The position numbers were made by a program, and so were the translations under genes. A stretch of 64,000 nt of DNA from Bradyrhizobium guangdongense (GTDB lineage: Bacteria; Pseudomonadota; Alphaproteobacteria; Rhizobiales; Xanthobacteraceae): contig NZ_CP030051.1 of NCBI RefSeq assembly GCF_004114975.1, positions 6,909,501-6,973,500 on the forward strand. Reading direction: 5' to 3'. The notes beneath the pieces are model-generated. The model was not told the origin of the DNA, ran no database searches, and saw only the letters and a list, made by a program, of their open reading frames with translations. Within the stretch, counting starts at the first letter, position 1; the number at the start of each line of letters is the position of its first letter. Shown here piece after piece: positions 7,233 through 16,611 of the stretch.

Positions 7233-8318
7233 GTGAAGCAAATCACCGCCTCCCTGCCGTTCGAGTGGCCGAGCCGTGCCAAGGTTTTGAGCACAGCGGA
7301 AACGCTTGTCATCGGTGCGGCGGGCGGCCTCGTTTTCCTTGTCGCGGGCCTGCCGGGCGGACTGATCTCGGGATCGATGATCGCAGTCGGCATTGCCGCG
7401 ATTGCCGGGCGCCAGCTGGCCCTTCCTCCGATCCTGACCCAGACCGTGCTGGTGCTGCTGGGCATTTCGCTGGGCTCCGTCGTTTCGCGTCACCTGATCC
7501 AGCAGGTCAGTACCTATCCGCTGACCATCGGCCTGTTGGCGCTCGCCACCTTCTGCTCGACCTTCGGCTCAAGCTATTACCTCCAGCGCGTCCATGGCTG
7601 GGACCGCACCTCGGCCTTCCTCGCCGGCAGTCCCGGTGCGCTGTCACAGATCACCATCCTGGCGGTCGAGCGCGGCGCCGACCTACCGGGCATCGCGGTG
7701 GTGCAGACCATGCGCGTGATCATCCTGACGGCGGCGCTGCCGATGGTGCTGGCAATCGCCGGCGTTGCGCCCTCCGTTGCGCCGTCGCTGACGACCACGA
7801 TTGCCTCGCCGCTTGATCTTCTTGAGCTGGTCGCAGCTTCCCTGGCGGCATCGCTCGTGCTGCGGTTGATCAGGTTTCCGGCGAGCTGGATGTTCGGCGC
7901 GATGATCGCGTCCAGCGTGCTGCACGGCGCGGGCTGGGTCGATGGCGGTCTGCCGAACTGGGTGCGCGGCGTCTCGCTGGTCGGCATCGGCGCGCTGATC
8001 GGCAGCCGCTTTGCCCGGATGCGGATGAAGACGCTGGCCGGCCACATCAACGCTGCGCTGGGCTCGTTTGCCGTTGCCATCGCCGTCTCCGCCATCTTCG
8101 TCGGCATCGTTGCGCTCACCACGCAGGTGAAGTTCTCCGACGTGGTCGTTGCCTTCGCACCCGGCGCGATGGACGCGATGCTGGCGCTGGCGCTCACGCT
8201 TCACATCGACCCGATCTTCGTCGGCGCCCATCATCTCTCGCGCTTCGTGTTCGTGACGATCGCGACGCCGGGCATCGTGCACCTGTTCGGCCGCACACAG
8301 GACGACGTGGACGACTAG
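7233..8318 (+). CDS. AbrB-family polytopic membrane protein (PF05145)
   Basis: A 361-aa membrane protein made of two similar halves with ten or so hydrophobic helices. Each half carries the family's Gly-rich motif: FLAGSPGALSQITILAVERG in the first, and VVAFAPGAMDAMLALALTLH in the second. The family is often mislabelled as a transition-state regulator. It is a membrane protein, possibly a transporter; in some species it affects ammonia release or regulation. The start is GTG at 7233 after AAGG. Confidence 0.85.
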   Translation: MKQITASLPFEWPSRAKVLSTAETLVIGAAGGLVFLVAGLPGGLISGSMIAVGIAAIAGRQLALPPILTQTVLVLLGISLGSVVSRHLIQQVSTYPLTIGLLALATFCSTFGSSYYLQRVHGWDRTSAFLAGSPGALSQITILAVERGADLPGIAVVQTMRVIILTAALPMVLAIAGVAPSVAPSLTTTIASPLDLLELVAASLAASLVLRLIRFPASWMFGAMIASSVLHGAGWVDGGLPNWVRGVSLVGIGALIGSRFARMRMKTLAGHINAALGSFAVAIAVSAIFVGIVALTTQVKFSDVVVAFAPGAMDAMLALALTLHIDPIFVGAHHLSRFVFVTIATPGIVHLFGRTQDDVDD

Positions 8319-8938
8319 GCCGCGGTCGTCTGCCCCTTCAACGCCGCCAGCTCCGCCTCGAGCTCCGCTATCCGCTGGTCCCTTGCCGCCAACGCCGCCG
8401 CAACATCCGCGGCGTCGAACTTCTGCGGGATGTGCTGCGGGCAGTTGGTGTCCCAGGCCGCGATCTTGAACAGGATCACCTGCTCGGGACGCGCGCGATA
8501 GCCTTTCGGCATCAGCGCCTCCGTCAGTGCATCGTCGTCCTCCACCACGCGCGCCTCGCCCCAGATCTTCACGCGGCGGCGATGGGCATAGTCCATCACG
8601 AAGATGTAGGCCTTGGGGTTCTCGGAGAGATTGCCCTGGGTCAGGTATTGCTGGTTGCCAGCATAATCGGCGAAAGCGAGCGTCTGCTTGTCGAGCACCT
8701 TCAGAAACCCCTTCGGGCCGCCGCGATGCTGGATATAGGGCTGGCCATCAGCGGAAGCCGTGGCGAAGTAGAAGCTGTTGGCGTCAGCGAGAAAGGCTTC
8801 GAGGTTCTCGTCGATCTCGGTGCGCCAGCCGCGCTGCTCGGCGCGGGCATAGGCCTCGCGTGAACCCTTGCGCGCCTGGATGGCCTTCACCGCGGGGGTG
8901 AAGGCCACGTCGCTGGCATAGGCATGACCTGCAGTCAT
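8315..8938 (-). CDS. pyridoxamine 5'-phosphate oxidase-family FMN protein
   Basis: A 207-aa protein with a split-barrel flavin-binding fold. Residues around FYFATASADGQPYIQHRGGP and LAFADYAGNQQYLTQGNLSE match the PNPOx-like family; the C-terminus is a short coiled coil (AALAARDQRIAELEAELAAL). Members bind FMN or F420 and reduce small molecules or handle haem; a true PdxH role is unlikely because the PLP-binding C-terminal motif is not seen. It is divergent from a LysR regulator with a LysR-type box between them, so it is the probable target. The 3' end overlaps the upstream convergent gene by four bases. Confidence 0.85.
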   Translation of the reverse strand: MTAGHAYASDVAFTPAVKAIQARKGSREAYARAEQRGWRTEIDENLEAFLADANSFYFATASADGQPYIQHRGGPKGFLKVLDKQTLAFADYAGNQQYLTQGNLSENPKAYIFVMDYAHRRRVKIWGEARVVEDDDALTEALMPKGYRARPEQVILFKIAAWDTNCPQHIPQKFDAADVAAALAARDQRIAELEAELAALKGQTTAA

Positions 8939-9040
8939 CGGAACATCTCCTGAAAAATTCCGGCGCGTCTCCGCATCTTTTCGACCGCTAAGGTGGGCCT
9001 GGCAGCCGTCAAAACAATCAGGCCGCTTGACACTTCATCG

Positions 9041-9055
9041 TTGCGATATATGCAA
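9041..9055. promoter_or_regulatory. LysR-type operator (T-N11-A) in a divergent promoter
   Basis: TTGC-GATATAT-GCAA is an inverted repeat containing the LysR-family T-N11-A pattern, eight bases before the LysR start codon. A TTGACA hexamer lies at 9027-9032. Position and symmetry suggest autorepression and control of the divergent flavoprotein gene. Confidence 0.55.
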
Positions 9056-9062
9056 TAATACC

Positions 9063-9947
9063 ATGGACCGCCTTGAAGCCATGCACGTCTTCGTCACCGT
9101 CGCCGACCTGCGCGGCTTCGCGCCGGCGGCGCGAAAACTACTGATGTCGCCGTCGGCGGTGACCCGGCTGATCGCGGCCCTGGAGGAACATCTCGGCGCG
9201 CGGCTGCTGCAGCGGACCACCCGGCAGGTGAGACTGACTGACGTTGGCGCGCGCTATCTTGAGCGCGCCCGGCGGATTCTCGCCGACGTCGAGGAAGCCG
9301 ACGGCTCGGCGCGGGAGGAGCGCAACCGCCCCAGCGGACGTTTCGTGGTATCTGCCCCGGTCGGCTTCGGCCGGCTGCATGTCAGCCCGGTCATGACCGA
9401 TTATCTCAAGCGTTACTCCGAGGTCGCCTGCGAACTGAGATTGTCTGATAACCTCGTCAACCTCGTGGAAGACGCTGTCGATGCCGCCGTCCGCATCGGC
9501 CATCTCGCCGATTCCTCGCTCGTCGCGCGTCATGTCGGCGAGATGCGGCGGATCACGGTGGCTGCGCCCGGCTATCTCAAGCGCCATGGCGAGCCGAAGA
9601 CTCCCGGGGCACTGCACGAGCACCAGACGATCCAGTTCGGCCCGTCCGCGAGCTGGCACTTCATGCAGGACGGCCGCGACATGGAGATAACGCCCTCGCC
9701 GCGCTTCACCAGCAATAGCGCCGACGCCGCCCTGCAATATGCCGAGGCCGGAGGCGGCATCACACGCGTGCTGGCCTACCAGGCCGCCGAAGGCCTGAAG
9801 CGCGGACGGCTGAAAATCCTGCTGACGAAGTACGAGCAACCGGCGCTGCCGATCCACATCGTCTATCCGACTTCGCGCCTGCTCTCGGCCAAGGTTCGCG
9901 CGTTCATCGACCTCGTCGTCGAAACGGCGGATTGGAAGTTTGGGTAG
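9063..9947 (+). CDS. LysR family transcriptional regulator
   Basis: A 294-aa regulator with the LysR winged-helix domain at residues 1-60 (MDRLEAMHVFVTVADLRGFA then ARKLLMSPSAVTRLIAALEE) and a periplasmic-binding-like effector domain from about 90. It belongs to the CrgA/DsdC-like branch by its RTTRQVRLTDVGARYL segment. The ATG at 9063 is preferred to a TTG at 9027, which coincides with a promoter-like hexamer. It probably controls the divergent PNPOx-like gene. Confidence 0.92.
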   Translation: MDRLEAMHVFVTVADLRGFAPAARKLLMSPSAVTRLIAALEEHLGARLLQRTTRQVRLTDVGARYLERARRILADVEEADGSAREERNRPSGRFVVSAPVGFGRLHVSPVMTDYLKRYSEVACELRLSDNLVNLVEDAVDAAVRIGHLADSSLVARHVGEMRRITVAAPGYLKRHGEPKTPGALHEHQTIQFGPSASWHFMQDGRDMEITPSPRFTSNSADAALQYAEAGGGITRVLAYQAAEGLKRGRLKILLTKYEQPALPIHIVYPTSRLLSAKVRAFIDLVVETADWKFG

Positions 9948-9949
9948 GC

Positions 9950-10369
9950 TCAGCCCTTCTTCGGCACCACGCGAAACGTGCCGCTGGCCCGCGCGATCAC
10001 GACCCCGTCGGCCTTGATCAGGCTCTGCGCGAAGCAGATCGTCTTGCCGGTCTTGATCACATCGCTCTCGATCGAGCACCATTGGCCGATCTCGGCGGAG
10101 CCGGCGAAATCGATCGAGAGCGAGACCGTCACGAACGATGTGCTCCAGTTCGTCGCTTGCGCGCAGCTATAGCCCATCGCGTTGTCGGCGAGCGCGGCGA
10201 TCAGGCCGCCATGGATCAGGCCGCGGCCGTTGGTGTGTGGCCTTGCCAGCCGCAGACCGATGACGACGGCCCGTTCGGTCTTCTTCGCGTAGAGCGGCTC
10301 CCAGGGTTCGGTGAGCGGGCTCTTGCGGGACAACGGCTCGAAGCCGTCGGGAATATCGATGTCGGTCAT
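9950..10369 (-). CDS. PaaI/YiiD-type hotdog thioesterase
   Basis: A 139-aa hotdog-fold protein. GRGLIHGGLIAALADNAMGY carries the family's His-Gly-Gly turn and a catalytic-type acid (Asp in LADNAMG). It should hydrolyse acyl- or aryl-CoA thioesters. It is convergent with the LysR gene, with only two bases between stop codons. Its nearness to pobA makes an aromatic-CoA substrate possible but unproven. Confidence 0.85.
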   Translation of the reverse strand: MTDIDIPDGFEPLSRKSPLTEPWEPLYAKKTERAVVIGLRLARPHTNGRGLIHGGLIAALADNAMGYSCAQATNWSTSFVTVSLSIDFAGSAEIGQWCSIESDVIKTGKTICFAQSLIKADGVVIARASGTFRVVPKKG

Positions 10370-10492
10370 GACTGTCTCGCGCGCGGTGTAATGATTGCCG
10401 CTATTGAACGCGAGCGACGTGACAGATGCATCAATTACAAAGTTTTAAACGGGATTTGGGCGGCTGTTTGAAATTGCGCCGCCACAGGCGCA

Positions 10493-10589
10493 GTGCCGTA
10501 CGGTGGGCAAAGGCGCAAAGAGTGTGCCCACGATCAGTCCGCCGCCGAGAAAGTTCGTGGGCACGCCACGCTTTGCGCACCTACGGCAC
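10493..10589. repeat. imperfect long palindrome, Bradyrhizobium-type intergenic repeat
   Basis: The arms GTGCCGTA...GGTGGGCAAAGGCGCAAAG and CGCTTTGCGCACCTACGGCAC form an imperfect stem of about 40 bases around a 20-base centre. It begins five bases after the pobA stop and is followed by a T-run on the plus strand. This is one of several dispersed intergenic repeats known from Bradyrhizobium genomes. It may act as transcription terminator or mRNA 3' stabiliser for pobA. Confidence 0.7.
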
Positions 10590-10593
10590 CTTT

Positions 10594-11949
<1,356 letters not shown>

Positions 11950-11962
11950 CTAACCAATTAGA

Positions 11963-11972
11963 TAACATGTTA
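11963..11972. promoter_or_regulatory. palindrome upstream of the TRAP operon
   Basis: TAACATGTTA is a perfect 10-base palindrome in an AT-rich stretch 55 bases before the first TRAP gene. It resembles, but does not match, the GTTATA-type repeats nearby. Confidence 0.3.
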
Positions 11973-12026
11973 ATTAAAGAGACCGGGCCATCGAAGCCCG
12001 CGGTCACAAAGAGGGAGAGACGCGTG

Positions 12027-13043
12027 ATGAGAAAAGCCTGTCTGGCTTTGCTGCTGGCAGCAAGCGTGACGCCTGCGTTCGCGCAGGACAAGACCGTCGA
12101 CCTGAAGGTGTCGCATTGGGTGCCGGCCTCGCACCCGCTGCAGAAGTCGCTGGAAGACTGGGTGGCCGCGGTGAACAAGGACTCCGGCGGCACCATCACG
12201 GGCAAGGTCTTCCCGGCCCAGCAGCTCGGCAAGGCCTTCGACCATTACGACATGGCGCGCGACGGCATCGCCGACGTCACCTACGTCAATCCCGGCTACC
12301 AGCCCGGCCGCTTCCCGATCATCGGCGCCGGCGAATTGCCGTTCCTGATCTCGGACGCCAAGGGCGGCTCTGAGGGCCTGGACGCCTGGTACCGCAAATA
12401 TGCCGAGAAGGAGATGAAGGACGTCAAATACTGCCTCGCCTTCGTTCACTCGCCCTCCTCCTTCCATTCCCGCACCAAGAAGATCGTGATGCCGGAGGAC
12501 GTGAAGGGCATGAAGATTCGTCCGGCGCACGCCACGATGGCGAATTTCGTCACTTCGCTCGGCGGGACCAACGTGCAGTCCTCTGCGCCCGAGGTGCGCG
12601 ACATCATCGAGCGCGGCGTCGCCGACGCGGTGACCTTCCCCTGGGGCTCGCTGGTGCTGTTCGGCATCGACAAGGTGACCAAGTACGACATGGACGCGCC
12701 GCTCTACACCACGACCTTCGTGTTCGTGATGAACAAGGACAAGTACAATGCCATGTCCGACAAGCAGAAGGCCGCGATCGACAAGAACTGCTCGACCGAG
12801 ATGGCCGGCGTGGTCGGCGAGCACTGGGGCAAGTTCGAGGACGCCGGAATCGACAAGGTGAAGGCGGAGGGAAGCCACGAGATCTACAAGCTGACCCCGG
12901 ACCAGACTGCCGCCTGGAAGAAAGCCGCCGAGCCGCTGGTCAAGACCTGGGCCGACGGCGCGAAGAAGGCCGGCGCCGACCCGGACGCTGCGCTCGCGGA
13001 GCTCAAGGCGTCGCTGAAGAAGTACAACGCGCTGGCGGAGTAG
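12027..13043 (+). CDS. tarP: TRAP transporter solute-binding protein (DctP family, aromatic acid type)
   Basis: A 338-aa periplasmic protein. The signal peptide is MRKACLALLLAASVTPAFA, cleaved before QDKTV. DctP-family features include the substrate-carboxylate Arg region GMKIRPAHATMANFVTSLGG and VTFPWGSLVLFGIDKVTKY. It captures organic acids for the membrane subunits encoded next. By position beside DUF3237, crotonase and CoA-ligase genes it matches the TarP protein of R. palustris, which binds p-coumarate and related aromatics. The ATG at 12027 follows GAGGGAGAG; upstream in-frame starts would bury the signal. The symbol is inferred from synteny. Confidence 0.85.
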   Translation: MRKACLALLLAASVTPAFAQDKTVDLKVSHWVPASHPLQKSLEDWVAAVNKDSGGTITGKVFPAQQLGKAFDHYDMARDGIADVTYVNPGYQPGRFPIIGAGELPFLISDAKGGSEGLDAWYRKYAEKEMKDVKYCLAFVHSPSSFHSRTKKIVMPEDVKGMKIRPAHATMANFVTSLGGTNVQSSAPEVRDIIERGVADAVTFPWGSLVLFGIDKVTKYDMDAPLYTTTFVFVMNKDKYNAMSDKQKAAIDKNCSTEMAGVVGEHWGKFEDAGIDKVKAEGSHEIYKLTPDQTAAWKKAAEPLVKTWADGAKKAGADPDAALAELKASLKKYNALAE

Positions 13044-13068
13044 CGGTTCTCGCAACGAACTCCGCTGC

Positions 13069-13190
13069 ACCTCTCCCGCTTGCGGGAGAGGTCGGCGCTA
13101 AAGCGCCGGGTGAGGGCTCTCTCCTCTCGGGGGTCCTCGATCGTGGAAGCACCCCTCTCCCCAACCCTCCCCCGCAAGCGGGGGAGGGAG
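13069..13190. repeat. REP-like element with two GC-rich hairpins
   Basis: It contains the hairpins ACCTCTCCCGCTTGCGGGAG... (13069-13092) and CCCTCCCCCGCAAGCGGGGG... (13165-13188), separated by a segment with GGTGAGGG. It lies between tarP and tarQ, inside the operon. A related element occurs at 19326-19467. Such stems often protect the upstream mRNA, which would raise binding-protein levels over membrane subunits. Confidence 0.7.
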
Positions 13191-13241
13191 CGCAGCCCGC
13201 ACGCGGGCGCACTTCGAACTCACCGGAAGGACTCTCTCGCC

Positions 13242-13751
13242 ATGAAGCGCGCCTGGATGGACCGCTTTATCGACACCATCGAATGGATCGCAGCCGCGTT
13301 CGTCGGCATCGTCGCCCTCGACATTTTCCTGTCGGTGCTGCTGCGCAACACGCTGAACTATTCGATTCCCGATAGTTTTGACATCGGCCGCATGCTGCTC
13401 GGCATCCTCATTTTCTGGGGTATCGCGGCGACCTCCTATCGCGGCACCCACATCACGGTCGATCTGGTCTGGGGCAATGTCGGGCCGCGCTACCAGCGCT
13501 GGATCGACGTGTTCGCGACGCTGGTGCTGTTGTTCGTCGTCACCGTGCAAACCTGGACGCTGTTCGACAAGGTACGCGGCACCTACAACGACAACGTCCA
13601 GACCTTCGACATGCACATGCCGACCTGGCCGTTCTTCGCGATCGCCTGGATCGGCGACGTCTCGGCCGTGCTGCTGATCGCGATTCGCACGTACCGACTG
13701 ATCTTCCATCCCGAAGACATGCACGACCCCAAGCTGAAGGCGACGGAGTAA
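13242..13751 (+). CDS. tarQ: TRAP transporter small membrane subunit (DctQ)
   Basis: A 169-aa protein with four membrane helices. The family pattern is seen in FDIGRMLLGILIFWGIAATSYRG followed by THITVDLVW. It pairs with the large subunit in the inner membrane to drive uptake with the sodium or proton gradient. The ATG at 13242 follows CCGGAAGG. It is two bases from the DctM gene, so the pair is tightly coupled. Confidence 0.88.
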   Translation: MKRAWMDRFIDTIEWIAAAFVGIVALDIFLSVLLRNTLNYSIPDSFDIGRMLLGILIFWGIAATSYRGTHITVDLVWGNVGPRYQRWIDVFATLVLLFVVTVQTWTLFDKVRGTYNDNVQTFDMHMPTWPFFAIAWIGDVSAVLLIAIRTYRLIFHPEDMHDPKLKATE

Positions 13752-13753
13752 TC

Positions 13754-15073
13754 ATGAGCACCGATGCCGTCGCCGTTATCGGCTTCGTTTCCCTGTTCGC
13801 GTTGATGCTGCTGCGCGTGCCCGTCGGCATGGCCATGGGCCTCGTCGGCGTCTCCGGCTTCTCCTATCTGGTCGGCGCGACCCCGGCCTTGAAGCTGGTC
13901 GGCCAGACCTCGATGCGCACGGTCACCGACTACACGTTCGGCGTGATCCCGATGTTCCTGCTGATGGGCTCCTTCGTCAGCAACTCCGGCATGAGCCGCG
14001 AGCTGTTCCGCGCCGCCAACGGCTTCGTCGGGCATCTGCGCGGCGGACTCGGCATCGCCACCGTCGGCGCCTGCGGCGGCTTCGCCGCGATTTGCGGATC
14101 TTCCGTTGCGACTGCCGCGACCTTCTCGGCCGTCGCCTATCCCGAGATGCGCCGCTTCGGCTATCCGCAGTCGTTTGCGACAGGCGTGATCGCGGCCGGC
14201 GGCACGCTCGGCGCGATGCTGCCGCCTTCCACAGTGCTCGCGGTCTACGGCATCATCACCGAGCAGGACATCGGAAAACTCTTCATCGCCGGCATCATCC
14301 CGGGCCTCCTGGCGATGACAATGTACATGATCACGATCTTCCTGATCGGCTATTTCAGACCCGACTTCCTGCCCAAGGGCAAGATGCTGCCCTGGCGCGA
14401 GAGGTTCGCCGGCCTGAAGGACATCTGGGCGCCGGTGCTGCTGTTCGTGTTCGTGATCGGCGGCCTCTACGGCCTCCCCTTCCTGCCGCGCTTCACCCCA
14501 ACGGAAGCCGGCGGCGTCGGCGCCACCGGCGCTTTCATCATCGGCATTGTCACCGGACGGCTCGACCGCGAGAAGGTGCTGGCTTCGCTGCTCCAGGCGA
14601 CACGCACGGCGGCCGCCGTGTTCACCGTGCTGATCGGCGCGCTTATCTTCGGCTATTTCCTGACGGTGACGCAGACGCCGCAGAAAGTGACGGAATTCCT
14701 GACCGGCCTTGGCCTCGGCCCCTACGGCGTGCTGGCGCTGATCATGGTGATGTATCTCGTGCTTGGCTGCCTGATGGACGCGATGGCGATGATCATTCTG
14801 ACCGTGCCGATCATCTTCCCCGTCATCACGCATCTGGGTTTTGACCCGATCTGGTTCGGCGTCATCATCGTGATGACGGTCGAGCTCGGCCTGATCCATC
14901 CGCCTGTCGGCATGAACGTCTTCGTCATCAAGAGCGTCGTGAAGGACGTATCCTTCTCCACCATCTTCAAGGGCGTGATCCCGTTCGTGGCGACGGACCT
15001 CGTGCGCCTGGTGATCCTGATCGCCTTTCCCCTGCTGGCGACATGGCTTCCGACGCGCATGATGGCGCACTAG
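13754..15073 (+). CDS. tarM: TRAP transporter large membrane subunit (DctM)
   Basis: A 439-aa protein with 11-12 helices, the catalytic channel of the TRAP importer. Typical motifs are FGVIPMFLLMGSFVSNSGM, GTLGAMLPPSTVLAVYGIIT and LIHPPVGMNVFVIKSVVKD. With the preceding binding protein and DctQ subunit it forms a full tripartite importer, probably for hydroxycinnamates or other aryl carboxylates. Confidence 0.92.
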   Translation: MSTDAVAVIGFVSLFALMLLRVPVGMAMGLVGVSGFSYLVGATPALKLVGQTSMRTVTDYTFGVIPMFLLMGSFVSNSGMSRELFRAANGFVGHLRGGLGIATVGACGGFAAICGSSVATAATFSAVAYPEMRRFGYPQSFATGVIAAGGTLGAMLPPSTVLAVYGIITEQDIGKLFIAGIIPGLLAMTMYMITIFLIGYFRPDFLPKGKMLPWRERFAGLKDIWAPVLLFVFVIGGLYGLPFLPRFTPTEAGGVGATGAFIIGIVTGRLDREKVLASLLQATRTAAAVFTVLIGALIFGYFLTVTQTPQKVTEFLTGLGLGPYGVLALIMVMYLVLGCLMDAMAMIILTVPIIFPVITHLGFDPIWFGVIIVMTVELGLIHPPVGMNVFVIKSVVKDVSFSTIFKGVIPFVATDLVRLVILIAFPLLATWLPTRMMAH

Positions 15074-15085
15074 AGAGGTGAAGTG

Positions 15086-15547
15086 ATGTCAACGCCGAGG
15101 CTCGAAACCAAATACGTCTTCACCATCACCGCTGAGATCGGCGACGTCGTCACTGCCGGCGAGACCGGCATCGGCGTACGCCGCATCATCCCGATCCTGG
15201 GTGGCAAGGTGACGGGCGCGGTATCAGGCAAAGTGCTTCCCTTCGGCGCCGACTTCCAGACCATCCGGCCCAACGAGCTGATCGACCTCGAGGCCAAATA
15301 CGCCTTCGAGACCGACGACGGCGCCGTCGTCTATGTCGAGAACAAGGGCATGCGCTTCGGCCCGGTCGAGCTATTGCAAAAGCTCAAGCGCGGCGAGCCG
15401 GTCGATCCCAAATTGATCTATTTCCGGACCGTGCCGAGATTCGAGACCGGGCATGCGAAGTATCGCTGGCTGATGGAGCACATCTTTGTGGGCTCGGCGG
15501 CGCGGCATGCGGACCGCGTGGTGATCGACATGCATCAGGTGGTGTGA
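15086..15547 (+). CDS. DUF3237 domain protein
   Basis: A 153-aa protein of the DUF3237 family (small beta-rich, cytoplasmic). Recognisable segments: TAEIGDVVTAGETGIGVRRI, GGKVTGAVSGKVLPFGADFQ and YFRTVPRFETGHAKYRWL. The family has no settled function; its members recur beside aromatic uptake genes. Here it sits 12 bases after the TRAP large subunit and before the CoA-pathway genes, so a link to aromatic-acid handling is likely. The ATG at 15086 follows AGAGGTGA; a GTG one codon earlier is possible. Confidence 0.85.
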   Translation: MSTPRLETKYVFTITAEIGDVVTAGETGIGVRRIIPILGGKVTGAVSGKVLPFGADFQTIRPNELIDLEAKYAFETDDGAVVYVENKGMRFGPVELLQKLKRGEPVDPKLIYFRTVPRFETGHAKYRWLMEHIFVGSAARHADRVVIDMHQVV

Positions 15548-15562
15548 AGGCGGCTGCCGCCT

Positions 15563-15642
15563 CGTCATTGCGAGCGCAGCGAAGGAATCCAGAGTCCTCC
15601 GCGGGCAAGATTCTGGATTGCTTCGCTGCGCTCGCAATGACG
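15563..15642. repeat. intergenic palindromic repeat (TCATTGCGAGCG family)
   Basis: CGTCATTGCGAGCGCAGCGA... and its reverse complement ...TCGCTGCGCTCGCAATGACG form an 80-base imperfect palindrome with an inner GGAATCCAGA/TCTGGATTGC stem. This family is widespread between genes in Bradyrhizobium. It lies after DUF3237 and may end that transcript. Confidence 0.8.
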
Positions 15643-15767
15643 GAGAATTTGGCAAGGTCTGCGCATCACAGCCCGCCCCAGCCCTCAAAACCTTCGGATC
15701 CGGCGCCTGGCAGATTAAGGCCCACCGCGCCACATCACAGGCTGACATCTTGACTCCCGCAGAATTC

Positions 15768-15782
15768 GTTATACAACATAAC
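15768..15782. promoter_or_regulatory. MarR-type operator candidate upstream of the crotonase/CoA-ligase operon
   Basis: GTTAT-acaac-ATAAC is a perfect inverted repeat 19 bases before the start codon, just downstream of a TTGACT hexamer (15750-15755). It shares GTTATA and ATAA with the repeat upstream of pobA. Position over the promoter suggests repression relieved by an aryl-CoA, as CouR does in R. palustris. No MarR gene is present in the window. Confidence 0.55.
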
Positions 15783-15801
15783 TATTCTGATAAGGACGCA
15801 A

Positions 15802-16611
15802 ATGACACAGGGAAACGCCGAGACCGCTGGCACGGGCGCCTCCGGGCTGCTTCAGATCGAGAGGGTGGACCGGGTTCTGACCGTGGGTCTGAACCGGCCG
15901 GCGAAGCGCAACGCGCTCAATGACGGCATCATTCTCGAAATCGGCGAATGTTTTACGTCCCTGCCGGAGGATATCGGCGCGGTGGTCATTCACGGCATCG
16001 GCGACCATTTCTCCAGCGGGCTCGACCTGTCCGAGCTCCAGGACCACGACGCCACCGGCGGCCTCCTGCATTCGCAGATGTGGCACCGGGTGTTCGATCG
16101 CATCCAGTACAGCCGCGTCCCGGTCATCGCCGCGCTGAAGGGCGCCGTGATCGGCGGCGGGCTGGAGCTGGCCTGTGCAGCACACATCCGCGTCGCCGAA
16201 CCCTCGACCTACTTCGCGCTGCCGGAAGGACAGCGCGGCATCTTCGTCGGCGGCGGCGGCTCGGTGCGGCTGCCGCGGCTGATCGGCGTCGCGCGCATGA
16301 TGGACATGATGCTGACGGGGCGCGTCTATAGCGCGACCGAAGGCGCGTCCTACGGCTTCGCGCAATATGTCACGGAAGCGGGCAACGGCTTGCCCAAGGC
16401 GCTCGAGCTCGCGACCAAGATTGCGTCCAACGCGCCGCTGACGAATTTCGCCGTGCTCCAGGCACTGCCGATGATCGCGGAAGCCAATCCGCAGACCGGC
16501 TTGTTGATGGAATCGCTGATGGCGACGGTCGCGCAGAGCGACAAGGAAGCCAAGCGCAGGATTCGCGAGTTCCTCGAGCACAAGACCGCAAAGGTGAAGC
16601 CGAAGTCATGA
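15802..16611 (+). CDS. couA: crotonase: hydroxycinnamoyl-CoA hydratase/lyase-type
   Basis: A 269-aa enoyl-CoA hydratase-fold enzyme. The oxyanion-hole motifs are HFSSGLDLSEL and ALKGAVIGGGLELACAAHIR; the acid-bearing loop is FALPEGQRGIFVGGGGSVRL. In the context of a feruloyl-CoA synthetase-like ligase it should hydrate p-coumaroyl- or feruloyl-CoA and may cleave it to the benzaldehyde and acetyl-CoA. AAGGA precedes the ATG and its stop overlaps the ligase start by four bases. The symbol follows the R. palustris cou locus and is inferred. Confidence 0.8.
   Translation: MTQGNAETAGTGASGLLQIERVDRVLTVGLNRPAKRNALNDGIILEIGECFTSLPEDIGAVVIHGIGDHFSSGLDLSELQDHDATGGLLHSQMWHRVFDRIQYSRVPVIAALKGAVIGGGLELACAAHIRVAEPSTYFALPEGQRGIFVGGGGSVRLPRLIGVARMMDMMLTGRVYSATEGASYGFAQYVTEAGNGLPKALELATKIASNAPLTNFAVLQALPMIAEANPQTGLLMESLMATVAQSDKEAKRRIREFLEHKTAKVKPKS

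Noticed and set aside
7233..8318. Calling the AbrB-family protein a transcriptional regulator.
   Set aside because: The sequence is almost entirely membrane helices with no DNA-binding domain; the family name is misleading.
13583..15070. A 495-codon minus-strand frame opposite the TRAP membrane-subunit genes.
   Set aside because: Composition is dominated by His, Asp, Arg and Glu, the typical mirror of hydrophobic codons in membrane proteins. The plus strand encodes well-matched DctQ and DctM.
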